Notes under the pieces: model-generated
What the model was told of the DNA's origin: nothing
The model's input: the letters and a program-made list of their open reading frames with translations, nothing else
Databases searched by the model: none
Position numbers and translations under genes: made by a program
Part shown: positions 1 to 11,166 of the stretch, piece after piece
Layout: each line of letters begins with the position of its first letter
How positions within the stretch are numbered: position 1 is the first letter of the stretch
Assembly (NCBI GenBank): GCA_963681505.1
Contig: OY811975.1
Location: forward strand, 5,137,490-5,201,489
DNA length: 64,000 bases
Direction: 5' to 3'
Source: Eunapius fragilis
Lineage: Eukaryota > Porifera > Demospongiae > Spongillida > Spongillidae

Positions 1-156
1 TGTTCACAAAGGTACGCAACTTACAATTTTGCATGTCGTTTGATATGTGTTTGCTCACATGTATGGACCACTATTGGCCTTTATGGGCCGTCAGCATAGT
101 TGCAGTGTGAACGTGTATTTGTGCTTACACACACTAACCAGTTCTTATTTTTGCAG

Positions 157-1207
157 ATGATGAGGAGGATGACCTCTGCGCCTTCACTCTACTGGTAACA
201 CATCTTGGAAAGAACGGCACAAAATTCAAGGAAGATCCTATTGCCTTAGCATCTGAGAAATGCAAGGTATAGGTATTGCAAATGTACATAATACCTAACT
301 GTTTGTGAAGCGTAATCTAGAATGTTGTATACCTACGCATGATTGTGTTAAACAATGTACCAGGTGTCTTCCTGCATGGGGTACAATTGTCTACCATGGT
401 GTGCAGAAAATAAAGTTTTGCAAGTTTACATACCTTTTAAATTTGATGGTGCATGCATGCTTAATGTACAGGTCCTTTGGAGCTTGGCCCAAAATTGCTA
501 AGCAACAATTATTTTCTCTAGTCCCAATTCAGAGCATCAAAGTGAAGCAATTCAATACGCTCTCCTGCATATCTCAATCGTTGCTTCATTTTGACACTCT
601 GATTTGTGACCAGAGAAAAATAAGTATAGCTTGTATGGCAATTTCTGGACCTGTACAACGAGAATGCACCATCAAATGTAAAAAGGATGTTAACTGGCAG
701 AAGTTTATTTTCTGCACACCACAGTAGATGAATTTACCACCAGGAGGATGTCATTAGGCATCACTCGTCAGTTGGCGGCAAAATTACTGTGTATGGTAAC
801 ATGCAATTAGCACATTGCGAAAAAGCAATGCAAGATTACTTGCATTTGTCATATTCATATAAGTTCAAAGGGATTAGTGCACAATTAGTTATAGGAACAT
901 ATATGACTCCTGACAGGTCATCATTCTTTTGTTGACATACATGGAAATAAATCACCGTGTTATGGCAATATAACAACGTGGAGGTGAGGGTCCCTTTATC
1001 ATATTGTAGGTAACAGATAACCCTGATGAGCTTGTAGCTCGTCAGGCTAAGATGACAGCTCCATGGTTTGCAGCATTTGGAGAGTCATCCTTTTACATCA
1101 TCGTTGAAGGCATCATCTTGTGTAAAACATCAACATTTGTCAAGGGGATGTGCTTGTGGTTTGCTTCTCACTATGTATTCAATTTAAAGTATAGCAAGTC
1201 ACTTTAA
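157..1207 (+). CDS. 3' end (two exons) of an unrecognised gene, 5' part outside window
   Basis: Two exons can be read. Exon 157-266 follows a pyrimidine-rich acceptor ending TTTTTGCAG and is open for 36 codons, starting with an acidic stretch (DEEDD); it ends AAG before a GTATAG donor. Exon 1010-1207 follows ATTGTAG, stays in phase 0 and ends in TAA at 1205-1207. Its last residues (CLWFASHYVFNLKYSK) resemble the C-terminal end of a poorly characterised animal protein group with a Y-V-x-N-L-x-Y-P/S signature; this is recalled, not searched. No catalytic motif is visible. The intervening 743 bases form the intron, and an open frame at 305-727 inside it is not supported. Earlier exons must lie upstream of the window. 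No function is assigned. Confidence 0.6.
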
Positions 1208-1459
1208 GAGGTTTGTCTATTTCTTCAAGAATTTGTGTTCAAGCTTCCTCAAGAAACAAAAAACCTGCAACATATCTGACTAAAAGCAGCGACATAATGA
1301 AATATGTGACCGTCTGACTGACTTTACTATATGTACTTTATGCTGCTGCTTTTGTGCTTGATTATTTGATTTGCATACTTGTCTGATGTAACATTATGCT
1401 GTGCATGTAGTTTAAATATAGAAGCTAAAACTAAGTATTAAAAATAATTTACCCTTAGA

Positions 1460-3653
1460 TGATACAGTGAAGAAGAGGGTCAACTCAACTCAGCAATATC
1501 CTTAGCACAGGATGGTCTCTTTGGTAAGGCATGCCAAGTACTGGTGTCACCTGGGTTAGCACCTAACAATGGTGAAACATGGAAAATTTTAGAAACTAAA
1601 CATCCTGAGTGTCCTTGTCCTTCTGTTCTCACCTTACCATCTATGGACACTGTGATCCTTCATGACCTTAATCTCATGGCTGTCCTCAGATCTTTTCCAA
1701 AGCTAACATCAGCTGGACCATCAGAGCTTCGCAATCAACACATCATTGATGCATCAGAGGTGCCCCTTCAGACACCCGTCCTTCAGTCTCTGAGGGCTGT
1801 CATCAACCTCCTTGCAGCTGGCAGAGCTCCATCTGAGGTTTCCAATTTTCTTGCTGGTGGCAGTTTAACTGCCCTTAAAAAGTCTAAATCTGGTAGTCCC
1901 CTTGATGTCAGACCTATTGCTGTAGGTGAAAGCTACGTCGCCTGACCAGCAAATGCTTTTGTGCGGCAGTGAAAGGGAAGGCAGCAGAATTTTTTAAAAC
2001 CACATCAGTTTGGTGTTGCTTGCAGCAATGGTGCAGAGAAGATTGCCCATGGCTTGAGAGCATGTGTTAATAAGTATTGGCTAGATGATGACTTCGTTGT
2101 CCTTAAGGTGGGCATGAGAAACGCATTCAATATAGTCTCACGGGAGGCAATCCTCTCAGAGTGCAGCAAACACTTTCCTGAGCTGCTCCCTTGGGCCATC
2201 TGGTGTTACAGTCAGCATCCCATTCTGTGGCATCCTTTGGGCAGCTTACATTCGGAACAAGGGGTTCGGCAGGGTGATCCTCATGGTCCTCTGCTCTTCT
2301 CCCTTATCTTAAGCAAAGTTGTGTCAGAAATCGCCACTAATTCTGTGTGTGCAGAATGTTACCAGGTCTGGTACCAGGTCTGCTGTTCTTCAAGCTCTCT
2401 CCATCATACAAGAGTTTGGTCCTCCTAATGGTCTCATTGTAAACTTTCCAAAATGCGAGATATGATGTCGGCTTTTTGCTCCACCTTCATTTCGGAGAAA
2501 CATGAAGAGACCAAAGCTCTTCTGCTCAAACTAGAGGACGTAAGTGCAGTTGACCACATGTGGCCTTTTCCCTTTACGTCATTGTGCGGGATTCTGCAGG
2601 CTGGCCCACCTTGCTTGTGGCACGCCACCCTCCCAAGCCATATCAGCCCTTGAGGCCTTTGATCACAACATCCAAGCTACCTTCTCCAAGTGCACAGCAG
2701 TTGACACCTCCAATCAGGCCTGGCAACAGGCAGAACTCAGCATAATAGGCAGGGGTGGCCTGGGCATGTGCTCCCTGAGTCGGCATTCACCAGCTGCTTA
2801 AATCGCCTCTCTGAGCTCCTCTGGTGCTGGTCCATTGTCCCAAGAACACCTTATCCATGCAGTTGAGTTGGTTAACTCACTTGTACCTTTATCTGAGGCG
2901 GTCAGCATAGAGGAGGTGTTAATATCCCCTTTCCATCAAAAGGTGCTGTCCTGCAAGATTGACAACCATCTGTTTAATGCACTCTATGAGCAATCTTCTG
3001 CCGCAAATAGAGAATGCCTTCTCTCTGTCTCCTCCTCTCATGCTGCATCTTGGGTGTCAGTCATTCCCTCTGAGGGGCTAGGCCTTCATCACCAGCCTTC
3101 AGAGTTCCAGGTGGCCATTAAGTGGTGGCTGGGCCTAGACACCTCATGTGGCTCAATTTGTCCTCTGTGTCCTGGGAAAGTACTTAATCCCCTTGGCCAT
3201 CATGCACTCACCTGCAAGCGTGGTGGAGATGTAGTAACCCGCCACAATAAACTACGTGACACCCTTGCTGAGACCTGTCGCAGGGCCCACCTGAGTGTTA
3301 AGGTGGAGGCAGGAAGTAACCTCTCCAAAGACCATAGCCACACTCACCCTGCAGACATCCTAGTACCTAACTGGTCTTTGGGTAAGCCAGCAGCCTTTGA
3401 CTTGTCTGTGACGTCACCACTTAACTCCAATATTTTACTTGAAGTGGGATTTGGAGCAGGTCAGGCTGCCAGAGCTACCGAGCAAAGGAAGCATGAAGAA
3501 AATGATGCCAAAAGCAAGGAGCTAGGGTGGGGTTGCGTCCCCATGGTGGTTGAGGCATATGGTGCTTGGGGGACAGAAGCAATGGAGTCATTATCTCTTC
3601 TGGCCTCTCGCCTTGCAACTAGCTCCAACAGGAGCTGTTACCTCAGTTTTTAA
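1460..3653 (+). pseudogene. Broken non-LTR retrotransposon copy: RT, CCHC knuckle, restriction-like endonuclease
   Basis: Several frames together give one degraded polyprotein. 1460-1945 holds the region before and around the first RT motifs (SAGPSEL, DVRPIAVGE). 2050-2430 holds motif A (KVGMRNAFN) and motif B (GVRQGDPHGPLLF). The motif A Asp is replaced by Gly and the YLDD box is missing, apparently deleted near 2350. 2835-3653 is an open C-terminal part with a zinc knuckle (CPLCP, then GHHALTC), the conserved GGDVVTRHN segment, and PADILVPNW followed by AAFDLSVTSPL. That spacing of Asp residues suits the PD-(D/E)XK restriction-like endonuclease of R2/R4/CRE-type elements (inference). Frameshifts occur near 1945, 2430 and 2800. 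A better preserved relative lies at 23990-26004. This copy cannot be active. Confidence 0.8.
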
Positions 3654-4421
3654 CCATTTAAGAATACGTTGTTTCAACAAAAAAAATTTCTAGTGTACCT
3701 TCCATTCTGAAACGTGATCATGTGCATGAAGTCATCGTAAACAGAAGGCTCTTCTGGGTTGATGACTAAAATAGAATATTATAAATGAAGGGCTTCGGCA
3801 CCATGTTTCATAGCAAGCATGCAGATAATAGCCTTTTCAGGTTGTATGTTATACATTCTACAGCACACAGCTTTAGTTCACAGTTGTCAGCTATAGAAAC
3901 AAAGAGTCAATAGGCAAATATATGGATTACTTATAGGCAGAGTGGCAAGTTGGCACATATTATTAGTATGCAAAGTGTACACTTAAAACTATATTGTATA
4001 TCTGGCAAGCAAAGTTAACAGAAAAAAAGTGAAGGGTAAAGTGCTTGGTGTTAATAATGACTTCATTTGCCCAAAGAGCCTCCACGTATGTACGCTTCAA
4101 ATGGAGCAAGTAAAACCATGCATTCATGTAACATAAATATACACACCACATCAAATACCTTAGTTTAGTGTAGTCAAGAGGGTAGTTGCGTTCCATTATC
4201 CCTGAATTCAAACGATCATCAATTGCATCATACGCATGTTTCCACAGAAATGATGTTGGGTTGTGGCATTCAACCATTATTTTGTCACTGTTGTTGTGTT
4301 ATTCTGTGCTGTAGGTCATTTAGGAGCTGCCTATCACTAACAAGTTTTGAGAGTGAACACAAAGATGTACCAATATCAGTCAGTAAACGTTGTTTATGAA
4401 TGCAACTCATTGTGAGTGCGC
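3654..4421. other. Gene-poor interval
   Basis: No supported gene is visible. A minus-strand open frame at 4160-4277 begins with ATG and runs into a GTATTT donor-like site, so it could be a short exon, but no matching acceptor and no protein similarity was found. Confidence 0.3.
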
Positions 4422-4950
4422 TTAATCCACTGAAGGCGATATATTTATTTCACTACACTTCTTGACTAGTTCCCTTAAATCATCCAGCTTATGATCAATT
4501 TCATCTAACTCTGACTTCAATCTGCTGTTACGTACTTTTATCATTTTTGCCCTGTAATGCTCCTTCAAGCTTAAAAAATATGTTATCTCTGGGCTAGATG
4601 ACTGAACAAACGTCACAAATGAGCCATTACAAACAACATCCTCAGTTAGGAATTCTGCAACAATTGATGGGCACAACAATTGGAAAAAATTGTATGTATC
4701 AGAACTAGTCACAATGGAAAAATTGACAGATGGAATTTGATTTGGAATTGCTGGCTCAGAGTCCTCACCTATAAGAATCACATCCGTGGGGTCATTCTGA
4801 CACTGAATGGATATACAAAGAGCTGTGCTTTTCTGGGGTATACGTTTGAACCCATAGTCACAGACAGTGTTAAACCCTCTTTCTCCCTTTAAAGGTAACA
4901 TAAACTTCTGTATTGATTTTTCATCTTCTCTCATTTCAATCCACAGTTTC
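4422..4950 (-). CDS. Terminal exon of an unrecognised protein with C-terminal coiled coil
   Basis: An open frame of 170 codons from an ATG at 4934 runs to TAA at 4422-4424. Reading upstream, the frame continues to a plausible acceptor (TTTTTTTACATAG) just above 4948, so this may be a last exon rather than a complete gene. The N-terminal two-thirds are mixed and have no motif I recognise. The last 55 residues (about 115-170) are rich in K, R, E, L and I with heptad-like spacing (KSELDEIDHKLDDLRELVKK) and look like a short coiled coil. No signal peptide or membrane span is seen. It could belong to a host gene whose other exons are not recognised, or to a mobile element. Confidence 0.4.
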
Positions 4951-5185
4951 TATGTAAAAAAAAGACTCAAATTAAAACTCTATCAGAGTTATATCATACA
5001 ACCAGTACATGTACACAGGCCCGTTGAGAGCGGCACGGAGGCCCGGGGGTATTTAAGTTAATGAGCCCCTCACCCCATGCATTTTTTGACGAAGATTCCC
5101 CCAACCCCCAAATTGTAGGAATAGTATTTTCTGGACCCAGAGGCCCCTTAACACCCTGAGGCTCAGGGTAACCTACCCTGCTTCC
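4951..5185. other. Spacer before the microsatellite
   Basis: No coding signal. A GC-richer stretch at 5020-5170 (CCCGTTGAG, CCCGGGGG, CCCAGAGGCCCC) looks like the edge of a dispersed repeat with poly-C at its end. Confidence 0.3.
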
Positions 5186-5476
<291 letters not shown>

Positions 5477-5710
5477 GGTACATGCTGATGTACATGTACA
5501 ATAAACGTATTAAATACGGGCATCTCGAAGGAGCGTATCTTTGTTCGTGCTTTTGCGATTTCTAAAGCAATAGCGCTCAATGAAGGCTTCATATAGCGAC
5601 TTTGGATCCCTATATACGATATGCTCCTTAATAACAGTCCCGAAAAGGGTGGTTTGGAGAGCATTGTTGGAATCCATTTTATATGAATAATAACGTCACG
5701 CGCCTGATCA

Positions 5711-5758
5711 CCCCCCCCCCCCCCCCCACCCCCCCCCCACCCCCCCCCCCCCCCCCCA
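5711..5758. repeat. Long interrupted poly-C tract
   Basis: About 47 bases of C interrupted only by three A. Such C or G homopolymers recur at 34385, 34930, 42150, 54060 and 62260 and seem typical of this genome. Confidence 0.95.
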
Positions 5759-5805
5759 ACGTCAAAATGACGTTAACTTTTCCAAAATAGTTTGGAGACG
5801 CCCCC

Positions 5806-6283
5806 TAAACTGCGATAGGAACACCAAATAAATTTAGTGCAGGTTAGAGTATTTTTACTGCCTAAGATTATTAATAAAATTCTATTATATGTTATTATTA
5901 AATAGAACTTGATATATATGTGTGTCCATATGACATGTAAGGATAACGTGCCGGTAAATTTCGAAGCGATTAATATTGGTACTATTGCCGTTCTTCAAAA
6001 CCGTTCGTAGCTCGAGTTATACCTTCCTAAGAAGACGACGACGACGACCAAGAATTATTTTTGGACTGGGCACGAAAAACAGGAAATTGTTTCTCTATAA
6101 CCACACCGTTTTATGACACGGAACCAACGTAGAACTATAGATCGTTGTGCTCTCATTCCATCGCGATAAATAGATAAGCGATCCGTTACTCCGTTGTCCC
6201 TCCAGACGCTAGTGAAGTTTTATTAATGACATTCATCAACCCTCAATCAATCCTATATTGAACCTGCTGCCGCAGGTTCTGAT
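5806..6283. repeat. Dispersed ~480-bp repeat ending in a hairpin (copy 1)
   Basis: It closely matches 48428-48905 in the same orientation. Shared landmarks are the start AAACTGCGATA, the block CGTGCCGGTAAATTTCGAAG, a GAC/GAA trinucleotide tract, GGGCACGA-AAACAGGAAATTG and the end AATCAATCCTATATTGAACC. The right end is a hairpin, GAACCTGC followed by its complement GCAGGTTC around CGCC-like loop bases. Read on the minus strand both copies begin TC just after an A, as Helitron-type elements do (inference). In copy 2 the unit sits directly upstream of a relic protein gene, so it may be the 5' leader of a larger element. Copy 1 abuts the foldback element at 6284. Confidence 0.8.
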
Positions 6284-6930
6284 ACAACATACCACACCAT
6301 TACTATATATGAAAATGCATTTTGGTGTCTTACACATGCGGGGTACCGACGTTTCAAGGTCCGATACCCTGTAGGGTTCAAAACGGCCACATCTTCAGGT
6401 AGGAGTGTCCAAATGGGTTCAAAATAGGTACCTATGTAGAAGGGTCCTACCGCTATTGATTTGTTCTGTTCGTTAGTTTTGCTTTATCCGTTATGGAGAT
6501 ACAAGTATGCAAAGAAATTGCATATTTCCCGGGCGTTACGCGCCATTAACTTATTACGACTGGCTTCGAGGACTACGTTAATGGCGCGTAACGCCCGGGA
6601 AATATGCAATTTTTTTGCACACTTGTATCCCATTAACGGATAAAGCAAAACTTAACGAACAGAACAAATCAATAGCGGTAGGACCCTACTACATAGGTAC
6701 CTATTTTGGACACTCCTACTTGAAGATGTGGCCGGTTTGAACCCTACGGGGTATCGGACCTTGAAACGTCGGTACCTCGCATGTGTAAGACACCAAAATG
6801 CATTTTCACATATAGTAATGGTGGTATGTTGTGTTAAAATTGGAACCCGATAGCGTTAATATTTCGGAAGATACATTGATTTACATTTTATGTTATACAC
6901 CAAAATCCACAAGACCCATTTTCGTATAGA
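6284..6930. mobile_element. Foldback (palindromic) element, left-arm copy
   Basis: 6284-6838 is a near-perfect palindrome with arms of about 270 bp around a centre near 6555. The left half runs from ACAACATACCACACCATTAC through GGGCGTTACGCGCCATTAAC. The right half is its reverse complement, ending GTAATGGTGGTATGTTGTGT. The sequence to 6930 (CCCGATAGCGTTAATATTTC to TTTTCGTATAGAA) matches the outer arm of the fuller copy at 22680-23433. The outer left arm is therefore cut at 6284, next to the dispersed repeat. No transposase is encoded; an open frame at 6461-6643 is a product of the palindrome. Confidence 0.88.
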
Positions 6931-6932
6931 AT

Positions 6933-7469
6933 TAGCCTCGTCCCCAGGCCGTCAATTAAAGTTTGGGAAAAAAGACGGCCTGGTCTCCATTGCAACTCCG
7001 TTAGTGCGCATGCGCTGGCCATTACCAGAAAAAGTGGTAATCGTATATTTCGCTTGTAAACCTTTCCGTAAACTAACTCGTTACCGGTCTGCCTCGTTCT
7101 AAGTGCCAGGCTTTTTCAATAAAAAACACATCGCGCACATGCACAAAATACATAGCTACGCGTAGTATGGCAACGACGTCAAAGTCTTGCAGGATTAGTG
7201 GCAGTGTTGTGTCTCCTACACATTGTATTGCACATACTACGCGTAGCTATGTATTTTATGCATGTGCGCGATGTGTTTTTAATTGAAAAAGCCTGGCACT
7301 TAGAACGAGGCAGACCAGTAACAAGTTAGTTTACGGAAAGGTTTACAAGCGAAATATACGATTACCACTTTTTCTGGTAATGGCCAGCGCATGCGCACTA
7401 ACGGAGTTGCAATGGAGACCAGGCCGTCTTTTTTCCCAAACTTTAATTGACGGCCTGGGGACGAGGCTA
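6933..7469. mobile_element. Palindromic MITE with 9-bp target duplication
   Basis: The element starts TAGCCTCGTCCCCAGGCCGT and ends with the reverse complement; its arms extend about 210 bp and include TACGCGTAGCTATGTATTTT-type sequence on both sides of a short centre. It is flanked by a direct repeat GTATAGAAT (6924-6932 and 7470-7478). The inverted-repeat partner at 22680-22690 shows the uninterrupted site (TATAGAACG on the complementary strand), so this insertion came after the duplication. Long terminal inverted repeats with a 9-bp duplication suit a Mutator-like (MULE) non-autonomous element. Open frames at 6890-7102 and 7300-7485 are mirror images of each other and are not genes. Confidence 0.9.
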
Positions 7470-10400
7470 GTATAGAATGTTCCATATGTCATTACATCAC
7501 AGCCAATCGTTACAAAAACTACTATACAATGTTATTTTAGGTATTTTTAGCACATCAGGTTACTGCTATATGGCCACGGTCCCATCATATTATATTATTT
7601 CTGATACTTTACTGCGTCATGAATATGTAAAACAAATTTGCACTTCTGCCTCTATTGCATACACTTTCTCGCCTTGTCTGCAGTTCAAATTTCTTATTAT
7701 TACAAGAACACTATCTGTGCATGTTGGAGGCCCATACCCTGTACAAGAAAGTACCTAATGCCATTCAGGATCACATTGCATTACCCTTGATCCTGTGTGA
7801 TAGAATTCTAGTGCTGACTTCTTTTCTATAATTAACTTTCAGTAGATTCTGAAATAAATTTGGTTGATTAATGGACAGAATCCTTATAAATTAAATGAGC
7901 ATCAATTAAAATGCTTTTCTATTTTATGCTAGACCTGACTGGTCATAGGAGGCCACTCTCATATTTATATTTATACCCCCCCTCCTCCCTTTAAATTCTT
8001 TAATGCTACTCCTAGCTTTAGTTTCCATGCACAAGTGCAATGCCGAAGGTGTAAACAGTGGTGATGCATACAGGAATGGAGTTTATACATGCAGAAGTTG
8101 GGTGTGTAGTGATAAAATGCTACCATTGTGCTATTTTGTCCAACAGACATTGAAGAACAAACAATCGCGCAGTCAGCAATGGGATAGGCACCACTGCGTA
8201 TGTAATACTTCTAACTGTTTATTATTATTTTTTGTTGAATAACCTTCTGTGGACAGTTGACAAAAATTTTGGTTTGTTCCCATTGTTCCTTCTCATATAT
8301 ATGTATCGTTACACAACCAGTGAATGTTAAACCAGGCCTCTTGTGCATTACAAGTTCTATGTATAGCCTTGTAACATATGTACCTACATGTATGAGTAGC
8401 AACACCACTGTGGCTGAATACAACTTTTCTAATGTCAAATGGTTCAAGTGTGAGTCATTGTCTGATGATTTGTATCATCTTCAGATACCAATGTCCATGT
8501 TGTTATGGCGATCCATATTTAACATCCATGCTTGCAAAGCCAGCTCCAAGGTGTATTTTGCACTGCAAGGTACTACATAATATGAACAAGTAAAGGCTAC
8601 CACTGGAAATAGCAAGCGGTTTACTACCAGTTGTTGAGCTGACCAACTCAACTAAACACAGTTCAAAAGGCATCTGTAATTCATGCCAACAGACTGAAGC
8701 TGATAAGCATTTCCCTTTATTACCTGTACAAGTGAACTAGAGCTCCATCAGAAGTAGAATCCAAAGTACATGATGCATGAAAATCTAATTGAGAATTGCC
8801 CAAAGCATATAGATGCAACAATACATTCACACAAGAGAGAATATATGAATAGTATTACCACAGACCACCAAAAGTCTAGTAAGTAGAGTGTTGCATGTAA
8901 AACACGATGCTCACTTCAACAGAGCAAAGCGCACTATAAAATCTGCTCAAATTCAGCTATTGCAAGTGAATGTATTTGAACTTGCTTGAGCTGATGGATG
9001 TGGATGGACACAAGAGCTTGCATTGGTGTCATATGCAGTTTCTATACGTGTATTAGCATGTTGGTCTTGGTACAAGACTATGTATATGTTGTGTTTGAAA
9101 AAGAGTTGATTGATCACATGACCACTTGAGCAGTGATCATGGAAGAGCACAATGCGACAGATCAAGTGCGAGGGGTACAGCCCATCAAGACATTCTTTGC
9201 CCTAGAATGTGTACATAGGTTGGGGTGGTGCCATTCAAAAGATGTGACATTCAGTTTATAGCTTGCATGGGAGAGACACTATCTTTTCCCTAGATGAGGT
9301 CTGTGAAGCAATCATGTACCACAGGGTTCCAGCCATCACGATACCTAAGGATATACTGTGTATGAGTGCGCAACACACCTCATCTAATATACTTACCAAT
9401 TTGCTTTTAATATGTGTTGTGAACAAGTACTGAGGTTTACATTTAAATGTTATGCCTGCAGTGGAGATCTTGTATGAACTAATCCAGGGGAGATTGTGGA
9501 TGCAGACAAAGAGTTGTGTCTAAGTTGCAGCAAATGAAAATTGATTGCATGATCTGCCTGTATCATATATTCCAGTGAATATCAAAATTAATTTCATCGT
9601 TTTGCATTTATCATTTTGTGTTGAAATGGCACACATCCTACAGCTTTGCTTGACCCTAGCTGAGTGCTCATATTTGCTACTGACCTCATCCCTGCTTATC
9701 ATATAGTCTCAAAGCTAGCTTAGTTCTTCCAGTGCCATTGGGTGTCCACCCATCTACTTGATATTGGAACACACTGAAACACTGAAAGAAGACAGAGAAC
9801 TATACTACATCTAAATATAACCCATCACCTGCTATGTCAATTAGAAACCAAAACAACATCAAAGATATTTATGAACCAACCATTTCAGAAGAAGAAATAT
9901 AGTAATATATGTAAGGATACATTTACATTCAACAATGCTAGAAAAAAATGCTATGTGTGTTTGCGTGTAGTAAATTTTTAATATGTCTGTGGTTTTGGCT
10001 GAAAGCACAGTACCTGTAATTGTTATTAATCATTTTGTTAACCTCATGTGTTTTTTAAGTAGCAAAATTCACAAAACCAAAAAACCGCAAATAAACGTAT
10101 CTGCAAATAATCGTAGCCCTAGATACCTCTTTTTAATTTCTTGTACACAATTTGGAATACACCAAGGTTTATATTGTTGCATATAAGAAGGCTGTAGAAA
10201 GTTTTTTAATTTTATTCAAATTGAGATCAATTTTGGAGAATATTGTCTCCTTTATTATTCATCCCGGCAAGGTGCCTGTATAGCATCCAGGTTTTTGCTC
10301 TGGACTTCACCAGTTGCCTTTAAGTGAGCCTCTGTATCACTTGCCTGTAAACCCCCTCTTTTCTAAAGGCTGCATATGCCCCTGTATAGTCTGTGTGTGC

Positions 10401-10715
10401 TTGTGTATGTGTTGTGTGTGTACAATCAATGGGAGAAAAACTATAACCGAAGAAAGGAGAAAATGACTCAGGTGTTATGAGAACAGTATCGGTTTCTCCA
10501 ATAAATTATCGTTGCCCTTTTGACACATGTTTGATAAGCAATACGATAGGTTTTGTAGGATTCAGTAAATATTTACAACACGTGTATATTTCACATTTAT
10601 TTATCCAATAAAGGGCCAGCCATGTGGTGTTGATCTGTTTAGTGTGCCACCATTTCCTTGTCTGACTTACACTTGAGAAACATGAAGAAGTCATGTTATC
10701 CTACAGCAGTGAATA
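7470..10715. repeat. Left arm of a large inverted repeat
   Basis: Read along the plus strand, this arm corresponds to the reverse complement of about 22690 down to 19785. Matching landmarks: 7480-7570 with 22590-22690; 7990-8100 with 22090-22200; 9000-9160, where the 60 bases 9001-9060 equal the complement of 21431-21490 exactly; 10260-10400 with 20120-20250; and 10500-10700 with 19815-20000. Identity looks high with scattered indels (by eye, not computed). Homology stops inwards near TATCCTACAGCAGTGAA. No convincing coding exon is present. Small open frames (8003-8242, 8953-9165, 10506-10694) recur in the partner arm only because the arms are duplicates. Confidence 0.9.
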
Positions 10716-11166
10716 AAACGGCTGCTGTATCATCTTCATCTTTATTCCAAGGTACATGTGTCATTGACGTATACAATCTGAGCTGACTATTGCTCAGACC
10801 ACATACGTGTAATATATGGATCTGTGTGTGAGTTGTTGGTGTCACTTGACATTCACTCATGCAAAAATGTACAATAAATTTTTCAAGTTGCAGCACATGC
10901 TTTTGTGGCTCACTATTGTATATCATACTAAGTGCTTTCTATGAACTCATTCTGATACATGTAGAAAAGCGTAATGCAAGAATTTTAATAGCCTTTGCAC
11001 ACATGTTTACATTTATATTGTCTGTGATAAAGTTTTTGAAAAGCTTAAGCAATTTAAGTGCACAGCAAAAAGGAAGTAAATACTAAACCAGCAGAGGTTG
11101 AAGTAATGATGTCAAAGTAGGTTTTATGCTCCATACATCTACTGTATGGTGCATGCTTGCTTTAAT
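10716..11166. other. 3' flank of the receptor gene
   Basis: Single-copy spacer between the left arm and the receptor stop codon. No gene signal is seen. It presumably holds the receptor's 3' UTR, but no polyadenylation signal was fixed. Confidence 0.35.

Noticed and set aside
305-727. 140-codon ORF on the plus strand
   Set aside because: Lies in the intron between two phase-matched exons; no similarity or codon bias.
6461-6643. Short ORF with the same start and end phrases
   Set aside because: Symmetric product of the foldback palindrome, mirrored on both strands.
6890-7485. Paired 60-70-codon ORFs (ASSPGRQLKFGKKDG)
   Set aside because: Identical because they lie on the two arms of one palindromic MITE; not two genes.
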